59,365 nt of DNA, from contig CASDWH010000033.1 in assembly GCA_949284715.1 (NCBI GenBank), forward strand, positions 1-59,365, written 5' to 3'. Positions 43,609-52,734 of this stretch are shown piece by piece. This DNA comes from an uncultured bacterium. GTDB taxonomy: Bacteria; Cyanobacteriota; Vampirovibrionia; Gastranaerophilales; Gastranaerophilaceae. Numbering within the stretch: position 1 is the stretch's first letter; every line of letters starts with the position of its first letter. Made by a program: the position numbers and the translations under genes. A model generated the notes under the pieces. That model was given only the letters and a program-made list of their open reading frames with translations. It was not told where the DNA came from and ran no database searches.

Positions 43609-44220
43609 TTAGCAATAAAAACTAGTTTCTGGCGATAAGTTATACCGGACACAGCATAGATAATAAGTGAAAATTAATAAAATAACCGGTAATAGCTGGA
43701 TAAACAAATTATTTAAGTATTTGTTTTTTATCATTACCATTTTATCTATTTTGATAAAATTTTCGCCCCACCATAAAAAACATACGACCAGAAAAGCAGC
43801 ATAATATATCCACATTACAGCCGCTACAGTCGTAAGCCAGAAGAATACTATAACATTTAAAAATAACACATAAAATTCATACGCTAAAATTAGCAGAATT
43901 AAAGGAAACAAAATAAATAAAATATTTAAAATTATTTGTTTTTTTATAGAATATTTTATAGTAGTAAGAGCTGTTATTAACCTTTTATTAACAGTTAAAT
44001 TTTTAATTAGAATTCCCATTATCATTACAACAAATGGAGATACAAAAAACAATGGATACTGCCAAAATAGGTTTACAAAATCAAAAATTACATTAACAGC
44101 ACCTGTATCATCCGAAACATCATAAAACATAAAAAATATAGTTACAAATACACCGGAAATAGCTGATAATATAAACAGTAATATCGTTTCAAAATTTAAA
44201 TATTTTTTTATTTTTATCAT
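43609..44220 (-). CDS. Membrane protein, unknown
   Basis: 203 residues and about five transmembrane helices (TILLFILSAISGVFVTIFFMF, PLFFVSPFVVMIMGILI, IILNILFILFPLILLILAYEFYVL and others). Unusually AT-rich and rich in Ile, Phe and Leu. No family recognised. It is read towards the 43294 gene, stop-start adjacent. A TTGCAA-17-TATTAT promoter is visible at 44251-44279 on the minus strand. Confidence 0.55.
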   Translation of the reverse strand: MIKIKKYLNFETILLFILSAISGVFVTIFFMFYDVSDDTGAVNVIFDFVNLFWQYPLFFVSPFVVMIMGILIKNLTVNKRLITALTTIKYSIKKQIILNILFILFPLILLILAYEFYVLFLNVIVFFWLTTVAAVMWIYYAAFLVVCFLWWGENFIKIDKMVMIKNKYLNNLFIQLLPVILLIFTYYLCCVRYNLSPETSFYC

Positions 44221-44234
44221 AATATTTTTAATCC

Positions 44235-44271
44235 ATCAAAGAGATATAGTATAATACTATATGTCTTTGAT
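44235..44271. terminator. Long hairpin with overlapping promoter
   Basis: An 18-bp inverted repeat with one mismatch (44235-44252 and 44254-44271) and T-run on the plus side. On the minus strand it overlaps the -10 (TATTAT, 44256-44251) and lies next to the -35 (TTGCAA, 44279-44274) of the 43609-44220 gene. It may serve as terminator, operator or both. Confidence 0.5.
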
Positions 44272-44298
44272 TTTTGCAATATATTTAATATATTTACA

Positions 44299-44424
44299 TT
44301 ATATCCAGCCGGGAATCTTTGCCAACTCTTCTTTAGTATACTTTACATTAATTAAGAGTACATAATTAGTTAATATTCCCTCTTCTTGCTGAATATAGGC
44401 ATTATTGTTAAAGACTGTTAACAT
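44299..44424 (-). pseudogene. Short open frame, possible gene remnant
   Basis: 41 codons reading MLTVFNNNAYIQQEEG then ILTNYVLLINVKYTKEELAKIPGWI, with GGTGAT before the ATG. In-frame codons upstream of the ATG (FYDFEYRKGDD) also look protein-like, but an in-frame stop precedes them within 40 bases. The whole may therefore be the 3' end of a decayed gene rather than a true small protein. Confidence 0.35.
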
Positions 44425-44507
44425 ATCATCACCTTTTCTATATTCAAAATCGTAAAAATCCGGAATTTGGAGTATAAAATATCAGGGTAATATACAACTT
44501 CTTTCAA

Positions 44508-45548
44508 TTAAACATTTTTAAGTTTTTTAAATAAATAATCAAGCTTTTTATAATCGGTGCCAAGGCCGGTTAAAAGAAGCACTGACTTGTTATTTGCACG
44601 TTCATCTTCTATTTTGTTTTTATACAAAAATTCAGAAAGCTCAAACCCTGTCATACCAGATTTTTTAATAAGAATTTTTGTCGTATCCCCGTTATAAAAT
44701 TCTACATTTGTACACTTCTTTTTAAATTCTTCTATTTCCGTAATAAGAGTGTCTATTTTAGCTCTTCCTTTTTTTGAATTTAAATATTTAATAGTGGACT
44801 CAATAACAGCAAGCAGCGGATAAGACGGAGATGTTGTATTAAATAGAGCAAGAGCCTTACCAACATCTAAATCCGTATTTGTATGTAAAAGCGCAGTCGG
44901 ATTAAGACCGCCGGCCGTCTTATGCAGTGATTGAACAGTAAAATCGGCAATTGTTACAGCACTCTGCGGCAGCCTGTCTGAAAACGGATATAAGGCGCCG
45001 TGTGCCTCATCAACAATAAGATATGCACAATACTTATGACAAACATCTACCAGAGCGGCAATATCGGAAACAACACCTTCATAATGCGGGGAAGTAACAA
45101 TTACAGCCTTAATTCCGCCGGATTTTAAATACGGTTCAATAATTTCAACCGTTACCGCCTGCGGGATTCCCCACTTCTCATTCAATGGAATAGAATATTC
45201 CGCGACTTCGGCACCTGCAAGAATACAGGCATTTTTATGACAGGGGTGGGCATTATCCCAGATTAAAACCTTTTCTCCTGATTTAACGCATGCCAGCACC
45301 GCTGCTACTATTCCGCTTGTAGAGCCGTTTATTAGATACTTTGTTTTCACGGTTCCGTAAATCTGCGCTGCCTGTTTTTCAGAACACTCCAGTGCCTCTT
45401 CCGGTTTATGAACCTCTGTTTCGGATATATCACTCTTATAAAATTGATAAAATTTATGTTTGATAAAAAACTTTCCGCTGTGGCTCGGCGTAGTAAAAAA
45501 ATTTACATTTGTCTTTTTTCTTAAAATACTATTCAGGCTTTTGTTCAT
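44508..45548 (-). CDS. Orn/Lys/Arg decarboxylase-like PLP enzyme
   Basis: 346 residues of fold type I PLP enzyme. NFFTTPSHSGKFF at the start, YLINGSTSGIVAAVLACVKSGEKVLIWDNAHPCHKNACILAGAE, IVDEAHGALYPF (the D-E-A-H-G motif) and VQSLHKTAGGLNPTALLH, where the Lys of SLHK forms the Schiff base. It is the major domain only; full decarboxylases are longer, with a C-terminal domain. Relatives decarboxylate lysine, arginine or ornithine to polyamines. Its N-terminus overlaps the 45529 gene by 20 bases. Confidence 0.85.
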   Translation of the reverse strand: MNKSLNSILRKKTNVNFFTTPSHSGKFFIKHKFYQFYKSDISETEVHKPEEALECSEKQAAQIYGTVKTKYLINGSTSGIVAAVLACVKSGEKVLIWDNAHPCHKNACILAGAEVAEYSIPLNEKWGIPQAVTVEIIEPYLKSGGIKAVIVTSPHYEGVVSDIAALVDVCHKYCAYLIVDEAHGALYPFSDRLPQSAVTIADFTVQSLHKTAGGLNPTALLHTNTDLDVGKALALFNTTSPSYPLLAVIESTIKYLNSKKGRAKIDTLITEIEEFKKKCTNVEFYNGDTTKILIKKSGMTGFELSEFLYKNKIEDERANNKSVLLLTGLGTDYKKLDYLFKKLKNV

Positions 45549-45897
45549 TTTCTTCTTTCTCTGTTTCAGGTGTTTGTATTTGTATCTCTTCCGGCAATTC
45601 CACTTCTGGAGAAAGCTTTTTACTTAATTCTGCCATTGTCATATTTCTATCCATTTTCTTAAGCGCTTGAAGAACATCTGTTTGATAATCCGAATCGGCA
45701 AGATTTTTAGGTTTATCAAGTATAGCACCCATCATCCGGCCTAAAATCCCCATAACAATAGTTGCAGGCACAATACGGCACATCATTGAAATTACCGAAT
45801 TCATATCAATATAACTGTAATTAAACATGCATATACCGGCCATTACAAGAAACGTTAAAATCGCAAAGGATGTACACAGTGTACTTTTTAAATCCAT
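45529..45897 (-). CDS. Small membrane protein, unknown
   Basis: 122 residues with two hydrophobic helices (LCTSFAILTFLVMAGICMF and IVPATIVMGILGRMMGAIL). A cytoplasmic tail rich in Glu, Pro and Gln follows (ELPEEIQIQTPETEKEENEQ). It lies between the PilZ gene (one base upstream) and the decarboxylase-like gene (overlap), in the flagellar export operon direction. No family recognised; possibly an accessory membrane protein of the motility cluster. Confidence 0.55.
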   Translation of the reverse strand: MDLKSTLCTSFAILTFLVMAGICMFNYSYIDMNSVISMMCRIVPATIVMGILGRMMGAILDKPKNLADSDYQTDVLQALKKMDRNMTMAELSKKLSPEVELPEEIQIQTPETEKEENEQKPE

Positions 45898-45898
45898 A

Positions 45899-46489
45899 TT
45901 ATTTGTTTATATTCTCCATATTCTTTTTCATACAGAACTGAACCAAAGTCATTTTATCAATATTGCTTAGACAGGTAAATCTTCCTGATATGGTATATAT
46001 ACCGGCATCATTCTTTTCTACTCTTATAAGCTTATATTTACAGCTTACGCTCAAATCTTTTTCAAGCTGTAATGTCACACTATATTCATCTTCGATATTA
46101 ATATTTTCTTTTGTAGAAAGTTTCATACCGCCTGCTGAGATATCAAGCGTTCTGGCTTTGTGAACATTACTGCCTGACTTAAGTTCAATATCAGATAGAA
46201 AAGTTATACGTGTAAACTTCCGGCGCTGTAGAAATCTGTGCTTAATCGGATTTGCAATAGAAATAACGTTATTATTAATCTCTTTAATATAAGATTCAAA
46301 ATACAGATATCCGTTATCAGTAAGTGAATAAAAATCACAAATATGGTTCTGGATAAGTCCATTAGGCTGATATTTAAGCTGCATTGTGAATCCATCCATA
46401 TCAACATTCAGCACCTTTCCTTTATTGGAATTTTTAAAATCCTGCGGTACAATATCAACAATCTGATCTTTTTTTATAAGTTCTCTCAT
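45899..46489 (-). CDS. PilZ-domain c-di-GMP receptor (YcgR-like)
   Basis: 196 residues. N-terminal YcgR-like barrel (about 1-85) and C-terminal PilZ domain with the cyclic-di-GMP binding R-x3-R (RRKFTR, 89-94) and D-x-S-A-G-G (116-121) motifs intact. It follows flhA by 21 bases, so a role in tuning flagellar motor or export output by c-di-GMP is likely. No diguanylate cyclase is present in the window. Confidence 0.9.
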   Translation of the reverse strand: MRELIKKDQIVDIVPQDFKNSNKGKVLNVDMDGFTMQLKYQPNGLIQNHICDFYSLTDNGYLYFESYIKEINNNVISIANPIKHRFLQRRKFTRITFLSDIELKSGSNVHKARTLDISAGGMKLSTKENINIEDEYSVTLQLEKDLSVSCKYKLIRVEKNDAGIYTISGRFTCLSNIDKMTLVQFCMKKNMENINK

Positions 46490-46510
46490 GGCTATCCTTT
46501 CTGTTTTGGA

Positions 46511-48598
46511 TTAAATTTTCACAAGCCCGACGGACTTAGCTTTAACATTCTGTGTAATTTCATTATATGACATAATTGAGATTTGCGGATATGTTCTTTC
46601 GATAAGCCGCCTGAATGCAAGTCTGATTGGCGAAGAACATAATACAATCGGCTGATTGCCGGTTTGTGTAATAGCTTTTTCAAGCTCAACATTAAGCCTG
46701 TCAAGCAGCCGCCTTGTAAAATCCGGATCGAGTGTAAGACTCTGCCCGTCAGGGCTGACGCCTTTTGCAATAGTACTTTCAATATCCGGAGCAAGCGTAA
46801 TAGCAAGGAGTTCGCCCGTATCTGAAAGATTCTGGCTGCAAATATTTCTTGCAAGAGCCTGCCGGACGTGTTCTGTAAGGAAATCAAGGTTTTTACTTGT
46901 CTTAGAATACAGGCTCATGGTTTCTAAGATTGTTTTTAAATCCCTTACAGCAACGCCTTCTTTTAAAAGATTTTGCATAACCATTTGAACCTCGGCAACG
47001 GAAATATCTTTCATAACATCAGTTACATATTCTTCTGAAACCTCTTTCTTAAGATTTTCAAGCAGTTGTTGAACATCAGCCCTTGATAGAATTTCTGCGG
47101 CATTACGCTTAATAACTTCTGTTAAGTGTGTTGAAATAACTGCAGAAGCGCTTACAACAGTATATCCAGCAAGTTCAGCCATATCTTTATCTTTTTCTTC
47201 AATCCATAGCGCAGGAAGTCCGAATGCGGGTTCAATTGCGTGTATACCGTTTAATACAAGCGTTTCACGGGTTTCGCCGGCAGACATTGCCAGATACCTG
47301 TCCGAATAAACCTCACCTGTTTCTAAAGGTACGCCTTTGAGTTTAATTTGATACATATTAGGCGCTAATTGCAAATTATCCCTTACCCTGATTGACGGCA
47401 GAACAATTCCTAAGTCAAGAGCCGTCTGGCGCCTGATTTGTGCAATACGCTCCAGTAAATCCCCGCCGAGTTCTATATTAAGCAGCGGCACTATTCTATA
47501 ACCGACCTCAATTTCAATCGTATCAACGGTAAGAAGTTCCATAATACTTTCTTTTGTAGCTTTCTTATCACGTTTGCCAAGCTTCTTGCGTGCATCTTCT
47601 TCTTTCTGAGCAGCTTCCTGAACCTCTTTAGATTGCTTCGTATCCTGAGATTTTTTATAGGCAAAATAACCGGTTAACAACCCTATACCAAGAAATGGAA
47701 CAGTAGGCATACCGGGAACAAGGCCCATAAACCCTAAAAGTCCGGCAACAACACCTAAGATTTTGGGATCAGAAAACATTTCTGTTTTAATATCATCAGA
47801 GAGCGACTCATCTTTACCTGTAGCTCTTGAAACAATCAAACCGGTAGCTGTAGATATAAGCAGCGCCGGAATTTGAGATACAAGACCGTCGCCTACTGTT
47901 AATATAGTAAATGTATTAAGTGCCGTCTGAAAAGGCATTTTAAGCTGTATCATCCCGATAATTAAACCGCCTACAATATTTACAATCGTGATAATAATAC
48001 CGGCCGTTGCATCACCTTTAACGAACTTGGAGGCACCATCCATTGTTCCGTAGAAATCCGTTTCACGTTCAAGTTTTTTTCTTCTCTCTTTTGCCTGATC
48101 TTCATTAATCAACCCTGCATTCAAATCAGCATCAATGCTTAGCTGTTTGCCCGGCATCTTATCTAATGTAAACCTTGCAGATACTTCCGCAACCCTTGTT
48201 GCACCGCCGGTGATAACCATAAAGTTGATTAAAACAAGGATTACGAATATAACCGAACCTACAACATAATTTCCGCCGACTACAAACTCACCGAACGACT
48301 GGATAACATTTCCGGCTTCACCGTGTAAAAGAATAAGCCGTGTAGAACTAACGTTCAAACCGAGCCTGAACAATGTCGCTATAAGAAGCACCGTAGGAAA
48401 CGATGAATAATCAAGCGGCTCTTTTGTATACAAACAAACAAGAAGAATCACAACCGCAAGTGAAATGTTTATTGTTAACAACAAATCCAAAAGCGGAGCA
48501 GGAAGCGGAATAACCATCATGCACACAATAACAACCAGACCTATTGCAAGGACTATGTCATTATTAGCAAGCAATGATGACAGCTTCTTCATATCCAT
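46511..48598 (-). CDS. flhA: Flagellar biosynthesis protein FlhA
   Basis: Export-gate component of the flagellar type III apparatus. 695 residues. Eight N-terminal transmembrane helices (residues about 15-310) include the FHIPEP-type signature region (LDKMPGKQLSIDADLNAGLINEDQAKERRKKLERETDFYG). The large cytoplasmic chaperone- and substrate-docking domain follows. Start overlaps flhB stop by one base. Length and order are standard. Confidence 0.97.
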   Translation of the reverse strand: MDMKKLSSLLANNDIVLAIGLVVIVCMMVIPLPAPLLDLLLTINISLAVVILLVCLYTKEPLDYSSFPTVLLIATLFRLGLNVSSTRLILLHGEAGNVIQSFGEFVVGGNYVVGSVIFVILVLINFMVITGGATRVAEVSARFTLDKMPGKQLSIDADLNAGLINEDQAKERRKKLERETDFYGTMDGASKFVKGDATAGIIITIVNIVGGLIIGMIQLKMPFQTALNTFTILTVGDGLVSQIPALLISTATGLIVSRATGKDESLSDDIKTEMFSDPKILGVVAGLLGFMGLVPGMPTVPFLGIGLLTGYFAYKKSQDTKQSKEVQEAAQKEEDARKKLGKRDKKATKESIMELLTVDTIEIEVGYRIVPLLNIELGGDLLERIAQIRRQTALDLGIVLPSIRVRDNLQLAPNMYQIKLKGVPLETGEVYSDRYLAMSAGETRETLVLNGIHAIEPAFGLPALWIEEKDKDMAELAGYTVVSASAVISTHLTEVIKRNAAEILSRADVQQLLENLKKEVSEEYVTDVMKDISVAEVQMVMQNLLKEGVAVRDLKTILETMSLYSKTSKNLDFLTEHVRQALARNICSQNLSDTGELLAITLAPDIESTIAKGVSPDGQSLTLDPDFTRRLLDRLNVELEKAITQTGNQPIVLCSSPIRLAFRRLIERTYPQISIMSYNEITQNVKAKSVGLVKI

Positions 48599-49680
48599 TA
48601 GTTTTTCTTCCTCCTGCTGTATACGTAAGCAAGAATTTCCGCAACAGCAACATACAAGTCTGATGGTATTATACCATCAATCGGCACAGAATTGTAGAGG
48701 GTGCGCGCAACCGGTCTATTTTCAACTATAGGAACATTGTGCTGCTTTGCTATTTCACGTATCTGGAACGCAACATAGTCAACACCTTTAGCCACCACAA
48801 TAGGAGCAGGAGCCTTAGTTTTATCGTACACAATTGCAACCGCGTAATGTGTCGGATTTGTTACAACCACATCTGCATTTGGAACCTGTGCCATCATTCT
48901 GCGTTTTGCCATTTGCATTTGAGTAGACCTTATACGGGATTTTATTTTAGGATCCCCTTCCGTATCTTTTAACTCGTCTTTAACTTCCTGCTTTGTCATT
49001 TTTATTGATTTTTCATACTCATAGTCCTGATATTTTTTATCCAAAAGCCCGAGTATAATCATTGCAATACACATATTAATGAGCATTTTAAACATTATCG
49101 AACCGATAACATCAAAAGATTCAATAAGCGGCTGGCCAATCAGACCGTATATCGTATCCAAATCATTCATAAGCGTTACAAGACCGCAAACAGTTACAAT
49201 GACAAGTTTCAGTATGGATTTTGCAAACTCAACCATCGTACGCGGTTCAAAAGGGTTGAACAATTTTTTTGCATTATTAATAATCCGCCTTGGAGAAAGG
49301 TTTTCCGGGTCAAATTTAGCCCGCCCGGGCGCAAAAACATGCCCTATTTCCATACGAATAATAATTACAGCAGCCACCATTAAAAGGACAAGCAGCGGAA
49401 TAATAATAGCACCCGCTGTTTGGGCATACGGCAGCAGCATTGCAAGCAGGTCATCCGTATTCATTTCATCGGGGTGAATATGAGTTAATGCCAATCTTAT
49501 CATTTCTTCTATACCTGTCAGGATAGGAGAAGAAAATACACTCAGCAAAACAACAGCAATCGTAACAACAAACGCCGAGGACATATCCCGGCTCTTGGAA
49601 ACATTGCCTTTTTCCCGTTCTTTACTCCGCCGGCGCGGGGTGGCGGATTCCGTTCTTTCTGCTGCCTGTTCGTTTGCCAT
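48598..49680 (-). CDS. flhB: Flagellar biosynthesis protein FlhB
   Basis: Substrate-specificity switch of the export gate. 360 residues: acidic and basic N-terminal tail (ERTESATPRRRSKEREKGNVSKSRDM), four transmembrane helices, and the cytoplasmic domain with the autocleavage motif NPTH (275-278, VVTNPTHYAVAI). The start is three bases after fliR. Confidence 0.97.
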   Translation of the reverse strand: MANEQAAERTESATPRRRSKEREKGNVSKSRDMSSAFVVTIAVVLLSVFSSPILTGIEEMIRLALTHIHPDEMNTDDLLAMLLPYAQTAGAIIIPLLVLLMVAAVIIIRMEIGHVFAPGRAKFDPENLSPRRIINNAKKLFNPFEPRTMVEFAKSILKLVIVTVCGLVTLMNDLDTIYGLIGQPLIESFDVIGSIMFKMLINMCIAMIILGLLDKKYQDYEYEKSIKMTKQEVKDELKDTEGDPKIKSRIRSTQMQMAKRRMMAQVPNADVVVTNPTHYAVAIVYDKTKAPAPIVVAKGVDYVAFQIREIAKQHNVPIVENRPVARTLYNSVPIDGIIPSDLYVAVAEILAYVYSRRKKN

Positions 49681-49683
49681 ACT

Positions 49684-50463
49684 CTAAAATACCGCCATTA
49701 CCTGTGATAAAATACGTTCTGTTATAACCTCTATATGTTCTGATATTGCCCTGACAAACATTAACGACAGAAGCATTCCCAAATACAATTTGAGCGGAAG
49801 CGACACCATAAAAATATTTAATTGAGGCATCATCTTCGACGTAAATCCGAGCAGTACATCAGTCATAAATAACACTGCAAAAATTGGGATTATAAGCTCC
49901 ATTCCGACAGAAAATATCTGGGAGGTAATAACTATTATCTGCTCAACCATCTGCGGAGAAAAATCAAATGTAAACCCTACTGGCATTGATATAAAGCTGT
50001 GATACAAAGAAGAAAACAACAAATGATGACCGTTTACGCATAAGAAAATCATGCCGGCAAGCAGAACAAAAGACTGGGTTAAAACAGGAGAAGCACTTCC
50101 CGATAACGGGTCAAGTGCGTTACTTACAGATAATCCCATCTGGGTAGAAAACATATTTGCCCCCATCTCAACGCCTATTAATATAACATTTGCACAATAC
50201 CCGATTGCAAACCCTATTAAAAATTCTTTTATGAGAATAAGCGATAATTCAGGAACCGCTGTAGGAACAACAAATCCGCTTGAAGCTTTAACCATAGGAA
50301 ATAGTATAAACGCAACGGTTGCAGCAAACCAGACTTTCACCTGTGCCGGTATAGGATAAGTAGAGAAAAACGGCGCAGACGATAACAAGCCCGACAAACG
50401 CGTTAATATCGCCATAAAAAGAACAAGATTTGCTGGTGTAAGTATTGTGCCTAAATTATACAT
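49684..50463 (-). CDS. fliR: Flagellar biosynthesis protein FliR
   Basis: Export-gate subunit of 259 residues with about six membrane helices (LVLFMAILTRLSGLLSSAPFF, KVWFAATVAFILFPMV, FLIGFAIGYCANVILIGVEMG). Glycine-rich segment FSTQMGLSVSNALDPLSGSASPVL is typical. Its ATG overlaps the fliQ stop by one base. Confidence 0.95.
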   Translation of the reverse strand: MYNLGTILTPANLVLFMAILTRLSGLLSSAPFFSTYPIPAQVKVWFAATVAFILFPMVKASSGFVVPTAVPELSLILIKEFLIGFAIGYCANVILIGVEMGANMFSTQMGLSVSNALDPLSGSASPVLTQSFVLLAGMIFLCVNGHHLLFSSLYHSFISMPVGFTFDFSPQMVEQIIVITSQIFSVGMELIIPIFAVLFMTDVLLGFTSKMMPQLNIFMVSLPLKLYLGMLLSLMFVRAISEHIEVITERILSQVMAVF

Positions 50464-50744
50464 TAAACCCCGCCAGCCGCTGTTAACTGCGGTATTACAT
50501 CCATAAACTCATTAACATAAGAAATAAAAAGATTAACCATCCAAGGCATAAGAACTATTAAGATAGCTATACCGCCGATGATTTTAGGAACAAAGGTTAA
50601 AGTCGATTCCTGTATTTGGGTTACAGTTTGAAAAACGCTTATTGCAAGACCGATAATAACACCGGAAATCAGTACAGGAACAGAGATTTCAAGCGTCAAA
50701 ACAAACATTTTCTGCATTAATGTAATAATAACATCCTGTTCCAT
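50463..50744 (-). CDS. fliQ: Flagellar biosynthesis protein FliQ
   Basis: 93 residues with two helices. VPVLISGVIIGLAISVFQTVTQIQESTLTFVPKIIGGIAILIVLMPWM is a nearly canonical FliQ core. Slightly longer than the usual 89. Two bases downstream of fliP. Confidence 0.95.
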   Translation of the reverse strand: MEQDVIITLMQKMFVLTLEISVPVLISGVIIGLAISVFQTVTQIQESTLTFVPKIIGGIAILIVLMPWMVNLFISYVNEFMDVIPQLTAAGGV

Positions 50745-50746
50745 AT

Positions 50747-51505
50747 CTACCTCGCAAACCCTTCAACCAGCGACTTAACAAGAAGATACCAGCCGTCAAC
50801 CATTACAAACATAATAAGCTTAAACGGCAGAGCAATCATTGTCGGAGGAAGAAACATCATACCCATCGCAACCAGTATACTGGAAACCACAATATCTATA
50901 ACCAAAAAAGGCAGATAGATTACAAACCCGATTGTAAAAGCTATTTTTAACTCGCTTAAAATAAACGCGGGAATGAGTACATAGGTCGGAATGTCGTTTG
51001 TATCTTTTGGTTTTTCTAACTTTGCCATTCTTACAAACAGAGCAAGCTCTTTATCGCTTGTCTGTTTAAACATGAAATCCCTGACCGGCTGAATTCCTCT
51101 ATCCAGCGCCGCCTGCTGTGTAATCTGGTTTTTCATATAAGGCTGTAGGGCATCGTTATTAATCTTTGTAAAAACAGGCGACATTATAAAAAATGTGAGA
51201 ATAATCGCAAGACTTGTCAGCACCTGATTAGGCGGAAGTGTTGTAACGCCGAGAGCCTGCCTTAAGAGTGACAGAACAATTACAATACGGACAAACGATG
51301 TTGTCATTATAAGAATACTCGGCGCAAGTGAGAGAATAGTTAACCAGATAAGAATCTGCATCCCGTTAGTAAAATCCTGCGGAGTATTTGCCGGCTGCAT
51401 ACCGATATTTATATTCGGAAATGACATTGCGCAAAATGACGGAAGCGCGCACAGCATAATAATCCCGATAGCCAGCATTATCTTCTTCAATATACCAAAC
51501 TTCAT
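50747..51505 (-). CDS. fliP: Flagellar biosynthesis protein FliP
   Basis: 252 residues with a signal peptide (LKKIMLAIGIIMLCALPSFCA). Typical FliP core: ILIMTTSFVRIVIVLSLLRQALGVTTLPPNQVLTSLAIILTFFIM, PVFTKINNDALQPY, AFILSELKIAFTIGFVIYLPFLVIDIVVSSILVAMGMMFLPP. It is the first gene of the export-gate operon fliP-fliQ-fliR-flhB-flhA-pilZ. SD: GAGGAGATA. Confidence 0.96.
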   Translation of the reverse strand: MKFGILKKIMLAIGIIMLCALPSFCAMSFPNINIGMQPANTPQDFTNGMQILIWLTILSLAPSILIMTTSFVRIVIVLSLLRQALGVTTLPPNQVLTSLAIILTFFIMSPVFTKINNDALQPYMKNQITQQAALDRGIQPVRDFMFKQTSDKELALFVRMAKLEKPKDTNDIPTYVLIPAFILSELKIAFTIGFVIYLPFLVIDIVVSSILVAMGMMFLPPTMIALPFKLIMFVMVDGWYLLVKSLVEGFAR

Positions 51506-51543
51506 TTTATCTCCTCAAAAAAATGGGACATATCCCCACTGTT

Positions 51544-51573
51544 ATTGTAACTTAAGGGGAGAAAAATTGCCAA
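51544..51573 (-). promoter_or_regulatory. Sigma-70-like promoter of the fliP operon
   Basis: On the minus strand TTGGCA (51573-51568) and TACAAT (51549-51544) are 18 bases apart, about 40 bases before the fliP ATG. It is not a sigma-28 or sigma-54 type sequence. Confidence 0.55.
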
Positions 51574-51671
51574 TTCTTTAAGAAAGTTTATATAGGGGCA
51601 AACAAAAGGGAGTAAACAAACCAATGCCGGAGTTTACAAAAATCACCCGAAACCCATTTGAGCCTGCAAAT

Positions 51672-52190
51672 TTACCCCTTTACCCCTTTATTCATTTTCC
51701 CTTGATTTGCCCTGTCACTTTTCAGCCAATCAGTAGTAAAAGCACAGAGAACAGAAAAAATTGCAACACCTACAGCCGGAAGAGAGTATTTTTTCAACCC
51801 GCCGAAAAAGTTTTTGGAATTACCGGCAAGAGTTTCGGCCCCCGCTGCGGCGCTAAGCCCTAACACAGACAAGATACCAATATTTTCAGCCCTGTCTTTG
51901 AATGTAAGATTGTTTTTAGGTTCTTTTACAAAAACATCATCTATACCTGAGGCATTCAAAGCCGCACACATAGCACCCAGACTAACGGCAAAAGGCAGCG
52001 CTTTCTTTGCAATAGCACTTTTTTCAAGCCCTTTATTTTCGGCTTTGATTGATGAATATCCGAGCGGATAAAGCGCTCCGCTGATTACTCCGCCCGACAA
52101 AACAGAATTTGCAAAACCTCTCAACTGGGCGTTGTTATTTTTATTATCCGATTGAAATGTTTTATTTATTCCTATTTGTCGAATATTCAT
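51672..52190 (-). CDS. Unknown membrane protein with N-terminal F-x-S signature
   Basis: 172 residues from MNIRQI...NKTFQS. Three to four hydrophobic segments (GGVISGALYPLGYSS, ALPFAVSLGAMCAALNASG, IGILSVLGLSAAAGAETLAG, YSLPAVGVAIFSVLCAF). Small-residue-rich helices suggest insertion into, or action on, a membrane. It ends 167 bases before fliP in the same direction and begins right after the 52204 gene. No family recognised. No good SD, so the TTG at 52211 is an alternative start. Confidence 0.6.
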   Translation of the reverse strand: MNIRQIGINKTFQSDNKNNNAQLRGFANSVLSGGVISGALYPLGYSSIKAENKGLEKSAIAKKALPFAVSLGAMCAALNASGIDDVFVKEPKNNLTFKDRAENIGILSVLGLSAAAGAETLAGNSKNFFGGLKKYSLPAVGVAIFSVLCAFTTDWLKSDRANQGKMNKGVKG

Positions 52191-52203
52191 AATACCATAT
52201 TTT

Positions 52204-52728
52204 TTAAGCAATTATTTTTGTTTCCGCACTCCGGTTTTTATTCTTTTTGTCTTTTATTGCACCAATAGTAGATTTAATTATTTCAATCGCGCCTACAATG
52301 CCCAGTGCCTGAATACCGCTTTTTGTTATAACCTTCTTTAACTCTTTGCCTTTATTCACCACTGCGCCGGCACCGGCAGAAAGTAAAAATACTATTGAAC
52401 CAAAGATTAGCGGTGCAAAGCCGTTGGTTTGTTTTACGTTATCTGATTTATCAGAGGTTTTAACCTTCTGCTTTTCGTCCGATGATTTGTATTTGTCATA
52501 CATCGGATTATTCCAATCATTTAACCAATAATGCAGCAGGCCTACACTTGTACCGGCAATCAACGCTTCTTTTGTAGAGCCGCCCAGGCGTGCAAACAGC
52601 CCGAGTCCTGCGCCCATGCCTGCACTTTCTATTATTTTCCGCCTTTGTAAACCGGAATGTTTTGGAGGGTTATCATTTTGCGCCATAAAAGTTCTATTAT
52701 TTATAGAAGATATTTTATTAGATATCAT
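52204..52728 (-). CDS. Unknown membrane protein with N-terminal F-x-A signature
   Basis: 174 residues from MISNKI...NRTFMA. A Gly-rich helix (AGMGAGLGLFARLGGSTKEALIAGTSVGLLHYW), a charged middle (YDKYKSSDEKQKVKTSDKS) and two more helices (FAPLIFGSIVFLLSAGAGAVV, GIQALGIVGAIEIIKSTIGAI) follow, with a basic tail. No family recognised. It lies between two other members of the same set, six bases after the 52735 gene, forming a three-gene unit upstream of fliP. Confidence 0.6.
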   Translation of the reverse strand: MISNKISSINNRTFMAQNDNPPKHSGLQRRKIIESAGMGAGLGLFARLGGSTKEALIAGTSVGLLHYWLNDWNNPMYDKYKSSDEKQKVKTSDKSDNVKQTNGFAPLIFGSIVFLLSAGAGAVVNKGKELKKVITKSGIQALGIVGAIEIIKSTIGAIKDKKNKNRSAETKIIA

Positions 52729-52734
52729 ATTTAA

